Positions 1 to 9,042 are shown, counted from the first letter of the stretch. The stretch is DNA of 64,000 nt from Plantactinospora sp. BC1 (GCF_003030345.1 NZ_CP028158.1:248001-312000), one strand, 5' to 3'. Program-made: numbers and translations. The notes: generated from the letters alone by a model not told the origin.

Positions 1-2
1 TG

Positions 3-1661
3 CACCGCGCGTGGATGCGCCGTGGTGTGCCGGACTCGGCGTTCCAGGGACGGCCGCAGATCGCGATCGCCAACACCGCGTCGGATCTCACCCCCTGCAA
101 CCGGCACCTCGACGAGGTCGCGGCGAGCGTCGCCAACGGGATCTGGGAGGCCGGCGGGGTACCGCTGAACCTGCCGGTGGTCTCGCTCGGCGAGACGCAG
201 GTCAGGCCGACCGCGATGCTCTGGCGCAACATGGCGGCGATGGCGATCGAGGAGATGATCCGGGCCAACCCGGTCGACGGGGTGGTGCTGCTCGGCGGCT
301 GCGACAAGACCATCCCGGCGCTGCTGATGGGCGCCGCCTCGGTGGACCTGCCGGCGGTGGTGGTGCCGGGCGGCCCGATGTTGACCGGCACCTTCCGGGG
401 CGTGCCGCTCGGCTGCGGCACCGACGTGTGGCGGCTCTCCGAGGAGGTACGCGCCGGCACGCTCTCCCCGGAGGGCTTCCTCGACTCCGAGTCGTCGATG
501 ATCCGCAGCCGTGGCCACTGCAACACCATGGGTACCGCCTCCACGATGGGCCTGCTCGCCGAGGTACTCGGGATGACCCTGCCGGGCACCGCCGGCCTGC
601 CGGCCCCGGACAGCCGGCTGCTGGCCCGCTCGCACGGCACCGGCAGGCTGATCGTGGAGATGGTCGCGGCACAGCGCCGGCCGAGTCAGGTGTTGACCGA
701 GGCGTCGTTCCGGAACGCGATCGTCGCGCTCGCCGCGCTGGGCGGCTCCACCAACGCGGTCGTGCACCTGCTGGCCATCGCCGGCCGGGTCGGGGTGCCG
801 ATCACCCTGGACGACGTCGACCGGCTCGGCAGCGGGGTACCGCTCCTGGTCGACCTGCAACCGGCGGGCCGCTTCCTGATGGAGGACTTCCACCGGGCCG
901 GTGGCCTGCCGGCGGTGCTGAACCAGGTCGCCGACCTGCTCGACCCGACCGCGCCGACGGTGACCGGCCGGCCGATCGGCGACTATCTCGCCGGGCACGA
1001 GATCAGCGACCCGGAGGTGATCCGGTCCCGGGAGGCGCCGCTGATGCCGGAGGCGGGGATCGCGGTGCTGCGCGGCAGCCTCGCACCGGCCGGCGCGATC
1101 ATCAAACCCGCCGCCGCCTCCCCGCACCTGCTGCGGCACCGGGGCCGGGCGGTGGTCTTCGACTCGGTCGAGGACCTGCACGCCCGGCTCGACGACCCGG
1201 ATCTCGACGTCGACGCCGACTCGGTGCTGGTGCTGCGCGGCTGCGGGCCGAAGGGCTATCCGGGGATGCCGGAGGTGGCCAACCTGCCGCTGCCGGAGAA
1301 GCTGCTGCGCCAGGGCGTACGCGACATGGTGCGGATCTGCGACGGCCGGATGAGCGGCACCGCGTACGGGACGGTGGTGCTGCACGTGGCGCCGGAGGCG
1401 GCCGCCGGTGGGCCGCTCGGCCGGGTACGCACCGGTGACCCGATCGTGCTCGACGTCGAGGCGCGCCGGCTCGACGTGGACATCCCGGCCGCCGAGCTGG
1501 CCGCCCGGCCGCCCGCCGAGGCGATGGCGACCGCCTTCGCCCAGCCGGCGCGCGGCTGGGAACGGCTCTACGTCGACACCGTGCTCGGCGCCGACACCGG
1601 CGCCGACCTGGCGTTCCTGGTCGGCGGCAGCGGCGACCGGGTGGCCCGCGAGTCGCACTGA
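3..1661 (+). CDS. IlvD/Edd family sugar-acid dehydratase (5' end cut off)
   Basis: The reading frame is open from the first bases of the window, so the true start lies upstream; 552 residues are visible against roughly 570-600 for the family. The enzyme would dehydrate a dihydroxy acid or aldonate to a 2-keto-3-deoxy acid using an iron-sulfur cluster. Visible hallmarks are the cysteine motif GGCDKT near residue 100, a second cysteine motif RGHCNTMGTAS near residue 170, GGSTNAV near 240, and the C-terminal DGRMSGTAYG and GPKGYPGMPE motifs. The CDKT...LMGAASVDLPA pattern resembles pentonate/hexonate dehydratases more than branched-chain-amino-acid IlvD, which is an inference from memory. The neighbouring pectin genes and the keto-deoxy-sugar-acid enzyme at 32.3 kb support a sugar-acid role. 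It ends at a strong hairpin shared with the converging PL9 gene. Confidence 0.85.
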   Translation, partial: HRAWMRRGVPDSAFQGRPQIAIANTASDLTPCNRHLDEVAASVANGIWEAGGVPLNLPVVSLGETQVRPTAMLWRNMAAMAIEEMIRANPVDGVVLLGGCDKTIPALLMGAASVDLPAVVVPGGPMLTGTFRGVPLGCGTDVWRLSEEVRAGTLSPEGFLDSESSMIRSRGHCNTMGTASTMGLLAEVLGMTLPGTAGLPAPDSRLLARSHGTGRLIVEMVAAQRRPSQVLTEASFRNAIVALAALGGSTNAVVHLLAIAGRVGVPITLDDVDRLGSGVPLLVDLQPAGRFLMEDFHRAGGLPAVLNQVADLLDPTAPTVTGRPIGDYLAGHEISDPEVIRSREAPLMPEAGIAVLRGSLAPAGAIIKPAAASPHLLRHRGRAVVFDSVEDLHARLDDPDLDVDADSVLVLRGCGPKGYPGMPEVANLPLPEKLLRQGVRDMVRICDGRMSGTAYGTVVLHVAPEAAAGGPLGRVRTGDPIVLDVEARRLDVDIPAAELAARPPAEAMATAFAQPARGWERLYVDTVLGADTGADLAFLVGGSGDRVARESH

Positions 1662-1664
1662 GCA

Positions 1665-1701
1665 CCGGCACCCCCGGCGGGATGTTCACCGGGGGTGCCG
1701 G
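1665..1701. terminator. Bidirectional hairpin between convergent dehydratase and PL9 genes
   Basis: A perfect 13-bp inverted repeat (CCGGCACCCCCGG / CCGGGGGTGCCGG) with an 11-nt loop starts three bases after the dehydratase stop codon and lies 45 bp beyond the PL9 stop. There is no clear U tract, as is usual in GC-rich actinobacteria. Confidence 0.65.
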
Positions 1702-1745
1702 GTCGGTGCGGGGGAGACCTCGCTGCCCACCCGCGTCGGGGCCGC

Positions 1746-2957
1746 CTAGAGTCGCGCGCCGAGCTGCGGGTAGTCGCGCGGGCGCAGGAAGTCCGAGCCG
1801 CGGATGTTGCCGTTCGCGTCCCGGGGCCCGGTCAAGGTGCCCGGGTTGGTGCTGACCAGGTCGGCCGCGCTCCAGGAACTCTTGATGTTCCAGGAGTTGC
1901 CGGTGGCGGTGGAGGAGCCGAGCGAGACCCCGGCGCCGTTGGCGACGGCGAGGTTCCCGGTCAGCCGGGAGGTGGAGTTGGCGAACTTGAAGCCGCCGTC
2001 GCCGTTGCGCCAGGCGCTGTTCCGGTCGACGGTGATGGTGCCGGGGTTGCCGTTGTCGATGAAGCCGCCGACGGCGTTGTCGAAGGCGACGCTGTTCCGG
2101 ATGGTGTGGTTGGCCGGCGGATCGGGGTCGCCGCCGCCCATCTTGAAGCCGTTGCCGTCGCCGACGTAGTCGGGCAGGTTCCACCGGTTGACCCCGTTGC
2201 CCCAGGCGGCCGAGTTCTCTACCAGGATGGGGGAGGTGAACAGCCAGGCGTCGAAGCCGTCGTCGGAGTTGTTCCACAGCCGGGCACCGCGTACGACGTT
2301 GCCGCTGCCCGAGCCCTCCTTGATGGCGAGCCCGTCGGCGCTCTCACCGTTCTTGCGCGGGTCGCGGTTGCCGTACGCGTCGAGGTTGAGTACCTGGTTG
2401 TTGCTGGACGCGCCCTGGATCTGGAGTCCGGACTCGTAGTTGTCCCGGGTGACGAGCCGGTCGAAGACGTTGTTGTTGCAGTCCCGGCAGAAGATCGCGT
2501 ACGGCCCGTGGATGATCTCCAGTCCCCGGATCCGCCAGTGGTCGGCCTCGATGTGCAGCACCCCGCGCTCCAGGTTGGGGATGCTGCCGCCGACCGGTGC
2601 CGGGGTGTGCGGCAGGTTCTCCCCGTCCAGCACCACCCGTTCGCCGTTGTGGTTGCTGATCGTGTACGGGCTGGCCGAGGTGCCGTCCTTCATGATCCGT
2701 ACGTTGCTGCCGAACTGGTAGGTGCCGCCCCGCAGCGCGATGGTGGTGCCCGGGGTGGCCAGCTCGACCGCCCGGCCCAGTGTCGCCAGTGGCGCGCTCA
2801 GGGTGCCCGGGTTGGCGTCGTTGCCGTTCGTCGCCACGATCAGCGTCGACGCCGCGGCTTGCGCCGGGACGGTGGGGCCGAGACTGGTGCCCGAGGCGGC
2901 GGCGACGCTGGCGGCCAGCGCCGCCGTCAGTGCCGTTCGGTGCAGTCGTCGAGACAT
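1746..2957 (-). CDS. Secreted pectate lyase, polysaccharide lyase family 9
   Basis: This 403-residue exported protein should cleave polygalacturonate by beta-elimination. Residues 1-35 form a signal peptide ending in PAQAAA. The rest has the short repeats of a right-handed parallel beta-helix. The PL9 calcium site is recognisable as SDDGFD at residues 231-236, and the catalytic lysine appears at K272 in GNGFKMGGG. These positions match almost exactly those known for the Erwinia PL9 enzyme. The start follows an AGGGAG ribosome-binding site. It lies 78 bp downstream of the PL3 gene on the same strand, with a hairpin between them, so it may have its own promoter or depend on read-through. No carbohydrate-binding module is attached, unlike the neighbouring PL3. 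Confidence 0.88.
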   Translation of the reverse strand: MSRRLHRTALTAALAASVAAASGTSLGPTVPAQAAASTLIVATNGNDANPGTLSAPLATLGRAVELATPGTTIALRGGTYQFGSNVRIMKDGTSASPYTISNHNGERVVLDGENLPHTPAPVGGSIPNLERGVLHIEADHWRIRGLEIIHGPYAIFCRDCNNNVFDRLVTRDNYESGLQIQGASSNNQVLNLDAYGNRDPRKNGESADGLAIKEGSGSGNVVRGARLWNNSDDGFDAWLFTSPILVENSAAWGNGVNRWNLPDYVGDGNGFKMGGGDPDPPANHTIRNSVAFDNAVGGFIDNGNPGTITVDRNSAWRNGDGGFKFANSTSRLTGNLAVANGAGVSLGSSTATGNSWNIKSSWSAADLVSTNPGTLTGPRDANGNIRGSDFLRPRDYPQLGARL

Positions 2958-2985
2958 CGAGAAACTCCCTGGTGGTCGACGGGGC

Positions 2986-3020
2986 GGGCGGGTCCGCGAA
3001 CGTGCGGCGCGGACCCGCCC
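2986..3020 (-). terminator. Hairpin between PL3 and PL9 genes
   Basis: A perfect 13-bp stem (GGGCGGGTCCGCG / CGCGGACCCGCCC) with a 9-nt loop begins 16 bp beyond the PL3 stop codon. It should terminate or attenuate transcription coming from PL3 before PL9. Confidence 0.55.
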
Positions 3021-3035
3021 GGTGCGGCCCGGGTG

Positions 3036-4313
3036 TTACCGGTAGGTGAGGTCGGACGAGGAGTAGATGCAGTTGGTGCCGTCGGCGCCGGTGCCGACCT
3101 GGGTGGGTTCGTCACCGTCGTCGTTGCCGTTGTACTTGCGGCAGATCACCATCGACCGGCCGGAGTCGTTGACGATGGTGATCCCGCTGAACCGGGCGGT
3201 GTCGCCGTAGTTCACGTTGATCCCGGCGACGGTGTTGCCGGGCCGGGTCAGCGTGACGTTGCGGATCACGACGTTGCGCTGGTGCTGGGTCGAGCAGTTG
3301 CCGCAGGAGCGGTAGAAGGTGCCGAAGTTGTTGGCCTGGAAGTTCTGGATGGTCAGCGTGCCGGGCCCGTTGTGCTGGAAGACCTTGTCGCTGGCGCTGC
3401 GTGCGCCGCCGCCGTCGACCAGGAAGCTCGGCGAACCGCTGCCCCGGAAGGTGGCGGCGTCCTCGCCGACGTCCTCCCACCAGACGTTGCGCAGGGTGCA
3501 CGGGCCGGAACAGTGCACGCCGTCCCCGGCCGGGGCGCCGATGATGACGTTCTGCAGGGTGGCGCCGGAGGCGAGGCTGAACATCGGGTCCTGGTCCTCT
3601 TCCTGACCGCCGTCGCCGATGCAGCAGTACCGGCGCATCCCGCCGTCGAGGGTGCCGGAGACCGAGATGGTGCCGTTGACCCCGACCTGCCCGGTCGGGG
3701 TGGGCCAGCCACCCGTCGGCGGGGGGTTCGTCGGGGGCGTACCCCCGCCGCTGACGGTGGTCAGCCGCCACTGCTGGTTGGTGCCGTTCAGGTCGGCGAA
3801 CTGGGCGATCGGGGCGCCGTCGGCGGTCGACCACTCCCAGACGTCCAGCGCCTTGCCGCTGTGCCGGTTGATGAACCGGACGTGGCCGCCGTCGGAGTCG
3901 GCCAGCCGGAAGTGCTGCCGGGTGTTGTTGTTGTCGGTCATCTGGACCAGCCGGGTGCCGTCGTCGGCGTTGGGCAGTTCCAGCACCTTGCCGCTGTGCA
4001 CCGAGCGGATCCGGTAGTAGCCGCTGCCGGCGTCGACGAACCGCCATTGCTGGACGGCCAGGTCGTTGCGGGCGAACTGGACGATCGGCGCACCGTCGTT
4101 GGTGGCCCAGTCGTAGACGTCCAGCGCCTTGCCGCTGTGCCGGGACGTGATCACGTAGGTGGCGTTGGTGTCGACGGTCGCGGCCGAGGCGGTACCGACG
4201 TCGACGACGCCGATCGTCGCCACCGCGGCGAGGGTGGTCGCGCCGGCCAGGACTGCCGCCCGCCAGCGTCTGGCGGGCCGGGCGATACCGGCCGCCGCCA
4301 TGGACTGCGTCAT
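3036..4313 (-). CDS. Secreted pectate lyase, PL3, with N-terminal ricin-type lectin domain
   Basis: This 425-residue secreted enzyme has a twin-arginine-containing signal region up to about residue 45. A ricin-type beta-trefoil with three QxW-like repeats (QQWRF, RQHFRL, QQWRL) spans 47-185, followed by a Pro/Gly/Thr linker (189-205) and a PL3 pectate lyase domain from 206 to the end. PL3 hallmarks are the IGAPAGDGVHC motif, the VWWEDVGEDAAT motif and AGINVNYGDTA near the C-terminus. The enzyme should cut low-esterified pectin by calcium-dependent beta-elimination while the lectin domain holds it on the wall. It is divergent from the importer operon and separated from it by a 545-bp control region. 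The start follows a GGAGG site (tcggaggacctcc context). Confidence 0.9.
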   Translation of the reverse strand: MTQSMAAAGIARPARRWRAAVLAGATTLAAVATIGVVDVGTASAATVDTNATYVITSRHSGKALDVYDWATNDGAPIVQFARNDLAVQQWRFVDAGSGYYRIRSVHSGKVLELPNADDGTRLVQMTDNNNTRQHFRLADSDGGHVRFINRHSGKALDVWEWSTADGAPIAQFADLNGTNQQWRLTTVSGGGTPPTNPPPTGGWPTPTGQVGVNGTISVSGTLDGGMRRYCCIGDGGQEEDQDPMFSLASGATLQNVIIGAPAGDGVHCSGPCTLRNVWWEDVGEDAATFRGSGSPSFLVDGGGARSASDKVFQHNGPGTLTIQNFQANNFGTFYRSCGNCSTQHQRNVVIRNVTLTRPGNTVAGINVNYGDTARFSGITIVNDSGRSMVICRKYNGNDDGDEPTQVGTGADGTNCIYSSSDLTYR

Positions 4314-4858
4314 ATCGGAGGACCTCCGGGAGCGTGGGTGGTGGTCGGGGGACTAGGAACGCGCTTTCCTGCCGAGGTCGGAATCCTGTCGATCGATCAA
4401 CCTCCAGTGCTGGTCGTGCGGCCGGGAGTCGTACGCCGGCTCGCCCGGGTGTCGGACCTGCTCCCCGGGCCGTCGCGCCGTTCGTCGCGGACCCCGGGAC
4501 CCACCGGTCCGAGTGGTTGCCCTGTCGCCGCCGCCGGAGCGCGCGCTGCGCCACGGCGGGGGCGGGCGGGGCCACTGTAGATCTGACACTGACAGCAGTC
4601 AATGCCCTCCGCAATTCGCGAGGAGTTTGTTTCATCGGTTGACGTAAACGGAAATCCGGTCGTAACCTTTCCGGCAAGATCGGACCCGCCGGCCCGCTTC
4701 CGCCGCTGCACAGTGCTCCGACGCCACCGATCCGGCCCAGGACCGTCGCGACCGACCCGCCGCCGCAGCCGGTGTGGCGCGGCCCGCCCTGGTGCGCCCG
4801 CACCGGCCGGCAACCCGCACCGGTGGCCGCCGGCAACTCCTGAAGGGACTGGGACTCC
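4314..4858. other. 545-bp divergent control region between PL3 and the importer operon
   Basis: No convincing gene lies here. It contains the regulator box and -35/-10 promoter for the importer operon (4622-4668), a small palindrome TGACAGCAGTCA at 4590-4601, and a GTCGATCGATC stretch at 4388-4398 that may belong to the PL3 promoter. The mRNA leader of the importer operon would be about 185 nt long. Confidence 0.6.
4622..4668 (+). promoter_or_regulatory. Promoter with conserved operator box for the sugar importer operon
   Basis: A 20-bp box GAGTTTGTTTCATCGGTTGA (4623-4642) runs into the -35 hexamer TTGACG (4639-4644). The -10 TAACCT follows at 4663-4668 after an 18-bp spacer. The box recurs with one base changed at 29718-29737, ahead of the PL1 pectate lyase gene, with the same offset to a -35 and the same 18-bp spacer. 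Its A+T richness stands out in this genome. The ROK regulator at the end of the operon is a natural candidate to bind it, but this is inference. Confidence 0.6.
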
Positions 4859-6196
4859 GTGACTGACGCAACGGCAAGAGTCGCCCGTACGCCGATGAGC
4901 CGCCGGGCCGTGCTGAGGACCGCCGGGCTCACCGGTCTCGGCCTCGGTCTCGGCACCTCGGCCTGCGGCCGGGGCTTCGGCGGCGGTGACGACGCCGAGG
5001 GCGGCACCGTCGCGCTCAACATGGTCTGGTGGGGCGACGCCAAGCGGGCCGAGAAGACCCAGGCCGCGCTGGAGATCTTCCAGCGGAAGAACCCCGGCGT
5101 CACCGTGCGGACCGAATACCAGGACAGCGGGCCGTACAAGGACAAACTGGCCACCCGGTTCGCCGCCGGGAACGCGCCGGACGTGATGGCGATGCGGATG
5201 GACAGCCTGCGCGAGTACGCCGACCGGGGCGCCCTGCTCGACCTCGGGCAGCACGCCGACGCGCTGGACTTGACCGGGCTGAGCGAGAACGCCCGGGCAC
5301 TGGCCACGGTCGGCGACAGGACCTACGGGGTACCGGCCGGGCTCAACGCGATCGGCTTCGTCGTCAACCGGACGCTGACCGAGAAGTACAACGTCGCGGT
5401 GCCGGACGGCAACACCTGGAACTGGCCCGACCTGGCGAGGTTCGCCCGGGAGGTGACCAGGGCGAGCGGCGGCAGGGTCTACGGCACGAACTTCGAGGCG
5501 TACACCCTGGCCAACATCATCGTCTTCACCCGGCAGCGGGGCGAGGACTTCTACACCGCCGACGGCGGGCTCGGGGTCAGCGAGGCGACCGTCGCCGACT
5601 GGTTCGGGATCGTCGAGTCGATGCGCGCCGAGGGCGGCTTCCCGCCGGCCGGGTTCATCGAGAAGATCGGTGCCTCCGCCGAGCAGTCCTACCTGGCCAA
5701 GGGCTCCATCGCCTCGCAGATCATCCCGACCAACAACCTGCTGGCCTTCAACGCGGCCGCCGGGGGCAACCTGGCGCTGCTGCGCATCCCCGGCGAGACC
5801 CAGAGTGTCCGTCGTGGCCAGTCCGTCGACTGCCCGCACCTCTGGTCGATCGCCGCCGCCTCCAAGCACCGTGCCGAGGCGTTGCGGCTGCTCGACTTCC
5901 TGGTCAACGACGTCGAGGCGTCGAAGGCCACCGGCACCACCCGGGGCGTACCGGCGAACTCGACGGTGGCCGAGGAGATCAAGCCGACCCTGAGCCGGGA
6001 CGACCAGGCCGCCACCGAGTACCTCGGCGGGTTGCAGCGGGAGCGGTTGCCCCGCTCGTACACCTATCCACCCGGCTCGTCGAAGATCGCCGCCACCCTG
6101 GAGTCGATCGCCGCCGAGGTCGAGTTCAAACGGCAGACCCCGCAGCAGGCGGCGAAGGCGTTCGTCGAGGCCGGCCGGAAGGCGCTCGGCAGGTGA
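4859..6196 (+). CDS. Sugar ABC transporter, extracellular substrate-binding lipoprotein
   Basis: This 445-residue family-1 solute-binding protein should capture a sugar, here probably a pectic oligosaccharide, and hand it to the two permeases that follow. The N-terminus has a twin arginine (SRR at 14-16), a hydrophobic stretch and a lipobox-like GTSAC with C36 as the likely lipidated cysteine; the lipobox is weak. The body shows the usual features, such as PDVMAMRMDSL near residue 105 and the YGVPAGLNAIGF-like hinge near 155. The GTG start is preceded by GAAGGGA with about 11 nt spacing; an internal ATG at 4895 (MSRRAVL) is an alternative that would leave the signal peptide intact. It is the first gene of a six-gene operon. 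Confidence 0.9.
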   Translation: MTDATARVARTPMSRRAVLRTAGLTGLGLGLGTSACGRGFGGGDDAEGGTVALNMVWWGDAKRAEKTQAALEIFQRKNPGVTVRTEYQDSGPYKDKLATRFAAGNAPDVMAMRMDSLREYADRGALLDLGQHADALDLTGLSENARALATVGDRTYGVPAGLNAIGFVVNRTLTEKYNVAVPDGNTWNWPDLARFAREVTRASGGRVYGTNFEAYTLANIIVFTRQRGEDFYTADGGLGVSEATVADWFGIVESMRAEGGFPPAGFIEKIGASAEQSYLAKGSIASQIIPTNNLLAFNAAAGGNLALLRIPGETQSVRRGQSVDCPHLWSIAAASKHRAEALRLLDFLVNDVEASKATGTTRGVPANSTVAEEIKPTLSRDDQAATEYLGGLQRERLPRSYTYPPGSSKIAATLESIAAEVEFKRQTPQQAAKAFVEAGRKALGR

Positions 6197-6230
6197 GGGC
6201 ACCCTCCGGGCCGGGGGACGGCGGCCGGCC

Positions 6231-7178
6231 GTGAGCACGACGACCGGAGCGCCGGCCGGCGCCGTGGTCCGGCTCGATCCGGGTACGCCGCCGCCGGCCC
6301 GCCGGGCCCGGCCGCGTCGGGACCGGGCCGGCTATCTCTTCCTGCTGCCCTGGTTCCTCGGGATGCTCTTCACGATCATCCCGTTCTTCGCCTCGCTCTA
6401 CCTGGCGTTCACCGACTACAACCTGCTCAACGCGCCCCGCTGGATCGGCGCGGAGAACTTCACCGAGATGCTGCACGACCCGCTGCTGCGCCAGTCGCTG
6501 AAGGTCACCTTCGTCTACACCTTCGTCTCGGTGCCGCTCTCCCTGGTCGTGGCGCTCGGGGTGGCGATGCTGCTCAACCGGGGCATCCGGGGACTGGCCG
6601 TCTACCGGGCCGTCTTCTACCTCCCGTCGCTGCTCGGCGGCAGCGTCGCGGTGGTGCTGCTCTGGCGGTACATCTTCGGCCTGGACGGGATCGTCAACGC
6701 CTTCCTCGGCTGGTTCGGCATCGACGGGCCGGGCTGGACCTCCGACCCCGACTACGCGCTGACCACCCTGATCGTGCTGCACATCTGGACCTTCGGCTCG
6801 CCGATGGTGATCTTCCTCGCCGGGCTGCGCCAGATCCCGGCAATGTACTACGAGGCCGCCGCGACCGACGGGGCGTCGAGGTGGCGGCAGTTCCGCTCGG
6901 TGACGCTGCCGCTGCTCAGCCCGATCATCTTCTTCAACCTGATCCAGTCGCTGATCACGTCGTTCCAGACCTTCACCCAGGGATTCGTGCTCAGCGGCGG
7001 CACCGGCGGCCCGGCCGACTCCACGATGTTCTACAACCTCTACCTCTACCAGCAGGGATTCTCCCAGTTCAACATGGGCTACGCCTCGGCCATGGCCTGG
7101 ATGCTGCTGGTCGTCATCGCGGCCTTCACCGCGCTGAACTTCCTGGCCGCGAAATACTGGGTCTTCTACGACAACTGA
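6231..7178 (+). CDS. Sugar ABC transporter permease, MalF type
   Basis: This 315-residue inner-membrane protein has six predicted hydrophobic segments. The EAA loop that contacts the ATPase is visible as YEAAATDGASRWRQFRSVTLP around residues 205-225. It forms the translocation pore with the next gene product. The GTG start lies 34 bp after the binding-protein stop. The arginine- and proline-rich N-terminal 25 residues are cytoplasmic. No ATPase gene follows in the operon, so the importer presumably shares a housekeeping MsiK-type ATPase encoded elsewhere, as is usual for actinobacterial CUT1 importers. Confidence 0.92.
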   Translation: MSTTTGAPAGAVVRLDPGTPPPARRARPRRDRAGYLFLLPWFLGMLFTIIPFFASLYLAFTDYNLLNAPRWIGAENFTEMLHDPLLRQSLKVTFVYTFVSVPLSLVVALGVAMLLNRGIRGLAVYRAVFYLPSLLGGSVAVVLLWRYIFGLDGIVNAFLGWFGIDGPGWTSDPDYALTTLIVLHIWTFGSPMVIFLAGLRQIPAMYYEAAATDGASRWRQFRSVTLPLLSPIIFFNLIQSLITSFQTFTQGFVLSGGTGGPADSTMFYNLYLYQQGFSQFNMGYASAMAWMLLVVIAAFTALNFLAAKYWVFYDN

Positions 7179-7187
7179 GGTCACGCC

Positions 7188-8093
7188 ATGTCGATCGACA
7201 CGAGGACTCCGGCCAGGACCGCCCGGCGGCGGGCCGAGGAGGAGAGCCACCTCGAACGGGTCGGGAGCAGCCGCCGGTCCCGGTTCACCCGGCACGTACT
7301 GCTCTGCCTCTTCGGCGCGGTGATGCTCTATCCGCTGCTCTGGATGGTCTCCAGCTCGGTCAAGCCGAGCCGGCAGGTCTTCACCGACCTCTCGCTCTGG
7401 CCGGCGGACTGGGACCTGGGCAACTATCCCGACGGGTGGGTCGCGCTGGAGCAGCCGTTCGGCGTCTACCTGGCCAACTCGTTCGTGATCGTCGTACTGA
7501 GCATCGTCGGCAACCTGCTCTCCTGCTCGCTGGCGGCGTACGGCTTCGCGCGGCTGAACTTCACCGGCCGCAAGCTCTTCTTCGCCCTGATGCTCGGCAC
7601 CATGATGCTGCCCGGGCACGTACTGCTGGTGCCGCAGTACATCGTCTTCGCCAAGCTCGGCTGGATCAACACGTACTATCCGCTGCTGGTGCCGAACTTC
7701 CTGGCCACCAACGCGTTCTACATCTTCCTGATGGTGCAGTTCATGCGGGCCCTGCCCCGGGAACTCGACGACGCCGCCCGGATCGACGGCTGCGGGCCGT
7801 TCCGGACCTTCTGGAGCGTGATCATGCCGCTCTGCATGCCCGCCTTCGCCACCACCGCGATCTTCACCTTCATCTCGGTCTGGAACGAGTTCTTCGGCCC
7901 GCTCATCTACCTCACCGACTCAGAGCTCTACACCGTGCCGCTGGCGCTGCGCCAGTTCGTCGACTCCGAGGGCCAGTCCCAGTGGGGGCAGATGTTCGCC
8001 ATGTCGTTCCTCTCGCTCGCCCCGGTGATCGGGTTCTTCATCGCCGGCCAGAAATACCTGGTCAAGGGGATCGCCACCACCGGCCTGAAATAG
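7188..8093 (+). CDS. Sugar ABC transporter permease, MalG type
   Basis: This 301-residue membrane protein is the partner of the preceding permease and begins 9 bp after its stop codon. It has about six hydrophobic segments and the MalG-type EAA loop LDDAARIDGCGPFRTFWSVI around residues 188-208. The N-terminal 40 residues are basic and cytoplasmic. Together with the binding protein this completes a CUT1-type carbohydrate importer lacking only its ATPase. The substrate is not readable from the permease itself; it is inferred from the flanking pectate lyases. Confidence 0.92.
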   Translation: MSIDTRTPARTARRRAEEESHLERVGSSRRSRFTRHVLLCLFGAVMLYPLLWMVSSSVKPSRQVFTDLSLWPADWDLGNYPDGWVALEQPFGVYLANSFVIVVLSIVGNLLSCSLAAYGFARLNFTGRKLFFALMLGTMMLPGHVLLVPQYIVFAKLGWINTYYPLLVPNFLATNAFYIFLMVQFMRALPRELDDAARIDGCGPFRTFWSVIMPLCMPAFATTAIFTFISVWNEFFGPLIYLTDSELYTVPLALRQFVDSEGQSQWGQMFAMSFLSLAPVIGFFIAGQKYLVKGIATTGLK

Positions 8094-8151
8094 CCGGCCG
8101 AGGACGGAAAGGACCCACACCGATGACGCAGCAGCGACGGAGGAGGCGACC

Positions 8152-9042
8152 GTGCCCGACCCGGCCAGCCCGGCCGACCCGGTCAGGCTGAGCCTGGCCG
8201 GCCGGGCCGTCGCCGACTACGTCTGGCGGCCGAGGCTGCCCCGCACCCTGTCGCCCCGGCCGTTCCTGCACCCGGTACGCACCCTCGCCGGCACCGAGGT
8301 CACCGAGTCGATGCCCGAGGACCACCTGCACCACCTCGGCGTCAGCGTCGCGGTCGCCGACCTCGGCGGCGTCAACTTCTGGGGCGGCCGCACCTACGTG
8401 CCCGGGCAGGGGCCGGTGCAGCTGCCCAACCACGGCACCCAGCACCATCGCGCCTGGACCGCCCGGAGCAGCACCGACGTACGCCACGAGCTGCGCTGGG
8501 TCGGCCCGGACGGCACCGAACTGGTGCACGAGCGACGGCGGATCGCCGCCCTGCCGCTCACCGGGCAGGCGTGGGCGCTCGACTTCGGCTTCGAGCTGAC
8601 CAACGTGACCGCCGAACCGCTGACCTTCGCCAGCCCCGCCACCAACGGGCGGCTGGGCGCCGGGTACGGCGGCTTCTTCTGGCGGGCCCGGCGCGGCGAC
8701 CGGCGGGTGCACGTGCGGGGCCCGGAACGGACCGGCGAGCGGCACCTGCACGGTCGGCGGGCCGCCTGGCTGGCGCTGACCGGCACCGGCGCCGACCCGT
8801 GGACGCTGATCTTCGTCCCGGCGGGCCGGCCGCACCGGCCCGATCTCTGGTTCGTGCGCAGCCGCGACTACGCCGGCGTCGGTTCCGCGCTCGCCTGGAC
8901 CCGGCCGCTGGTCGTGGCGCCCGGCGGCCGGGTGCGGCGGCGCATCGTCACCGTCGTCGCCGACGGCAGGCTACGCTCCCGACAGGTCGCCGACCTCGCC
9001 GAGACGGTGGCGGCGATCCCGGCCGAGGCGGCCCGGTCGTGA
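8152..9042 (+). CDS. DUF6807 (PmoA-like) family protein, first of a tandem pair
   Basis: This 296-residue protein is probably cytoplasmic, since no signal peptide is visible. Recognisable features are a SPRPFLHPVRTLAG motif near residue 38, a histidine-rich EDHLHHLG motif near 60 and NFWGGRTYV near 75. These are typical of the DUF6807 family, often auto-annotated as PmoA-like although it has no demonstrated link to methane oxygenase. Members commonly sit in carbohydrate-utilisation operons. The GTG start follows GGAGG at a good distance, and the gene ends in a GTGA overlap with an upstream candidate start of its paralogue. The conserved histidines and aspartates suggest a sugar-active or metal-binding enzyme; the reaction is unknown. 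Confidence 0.75.
   Translation: MPDPASPADPVRLSLAGRAVADYVWRPRLPRTLSPRPFLHPVRTLAGTEVTESMPEDHLHHLGVSVAVADLGGVNFWGGRTYVPGQGPVQLPNHGTQHHRAWTARSSTDVRHELRWVGPDGTELVHERRRIAALPLTGQAWALDFGFELTNVTAEPLTFASPATNGRLGAGYGGFFWRARRGDRRVHVRGPERTGERHLHGRRAAWLALTGTGADPWTLIFVPAGRPHRPDLWFVRSRDYAGVGSALAWTRPLVVAPGGRVRRRIVTVVADGRLRSRQVADLAETVAAIPAEAARS

Noticed and set aside
15-1661. Complete dehydratase starting at ATG 15
   Set aside because: The frame is open to the first bases with in-frame HRAW preceding and lacks a ribosome-binding site; length is short for the family, so the gene is cut by the window edge.
1695-4580. A 961-codon plus-strand open frame across the PL9/PL3 genes
   Set aside because: Shadow of the two pectate lyase genes on the minus strand; no motif or ribosome-binding site supports it.
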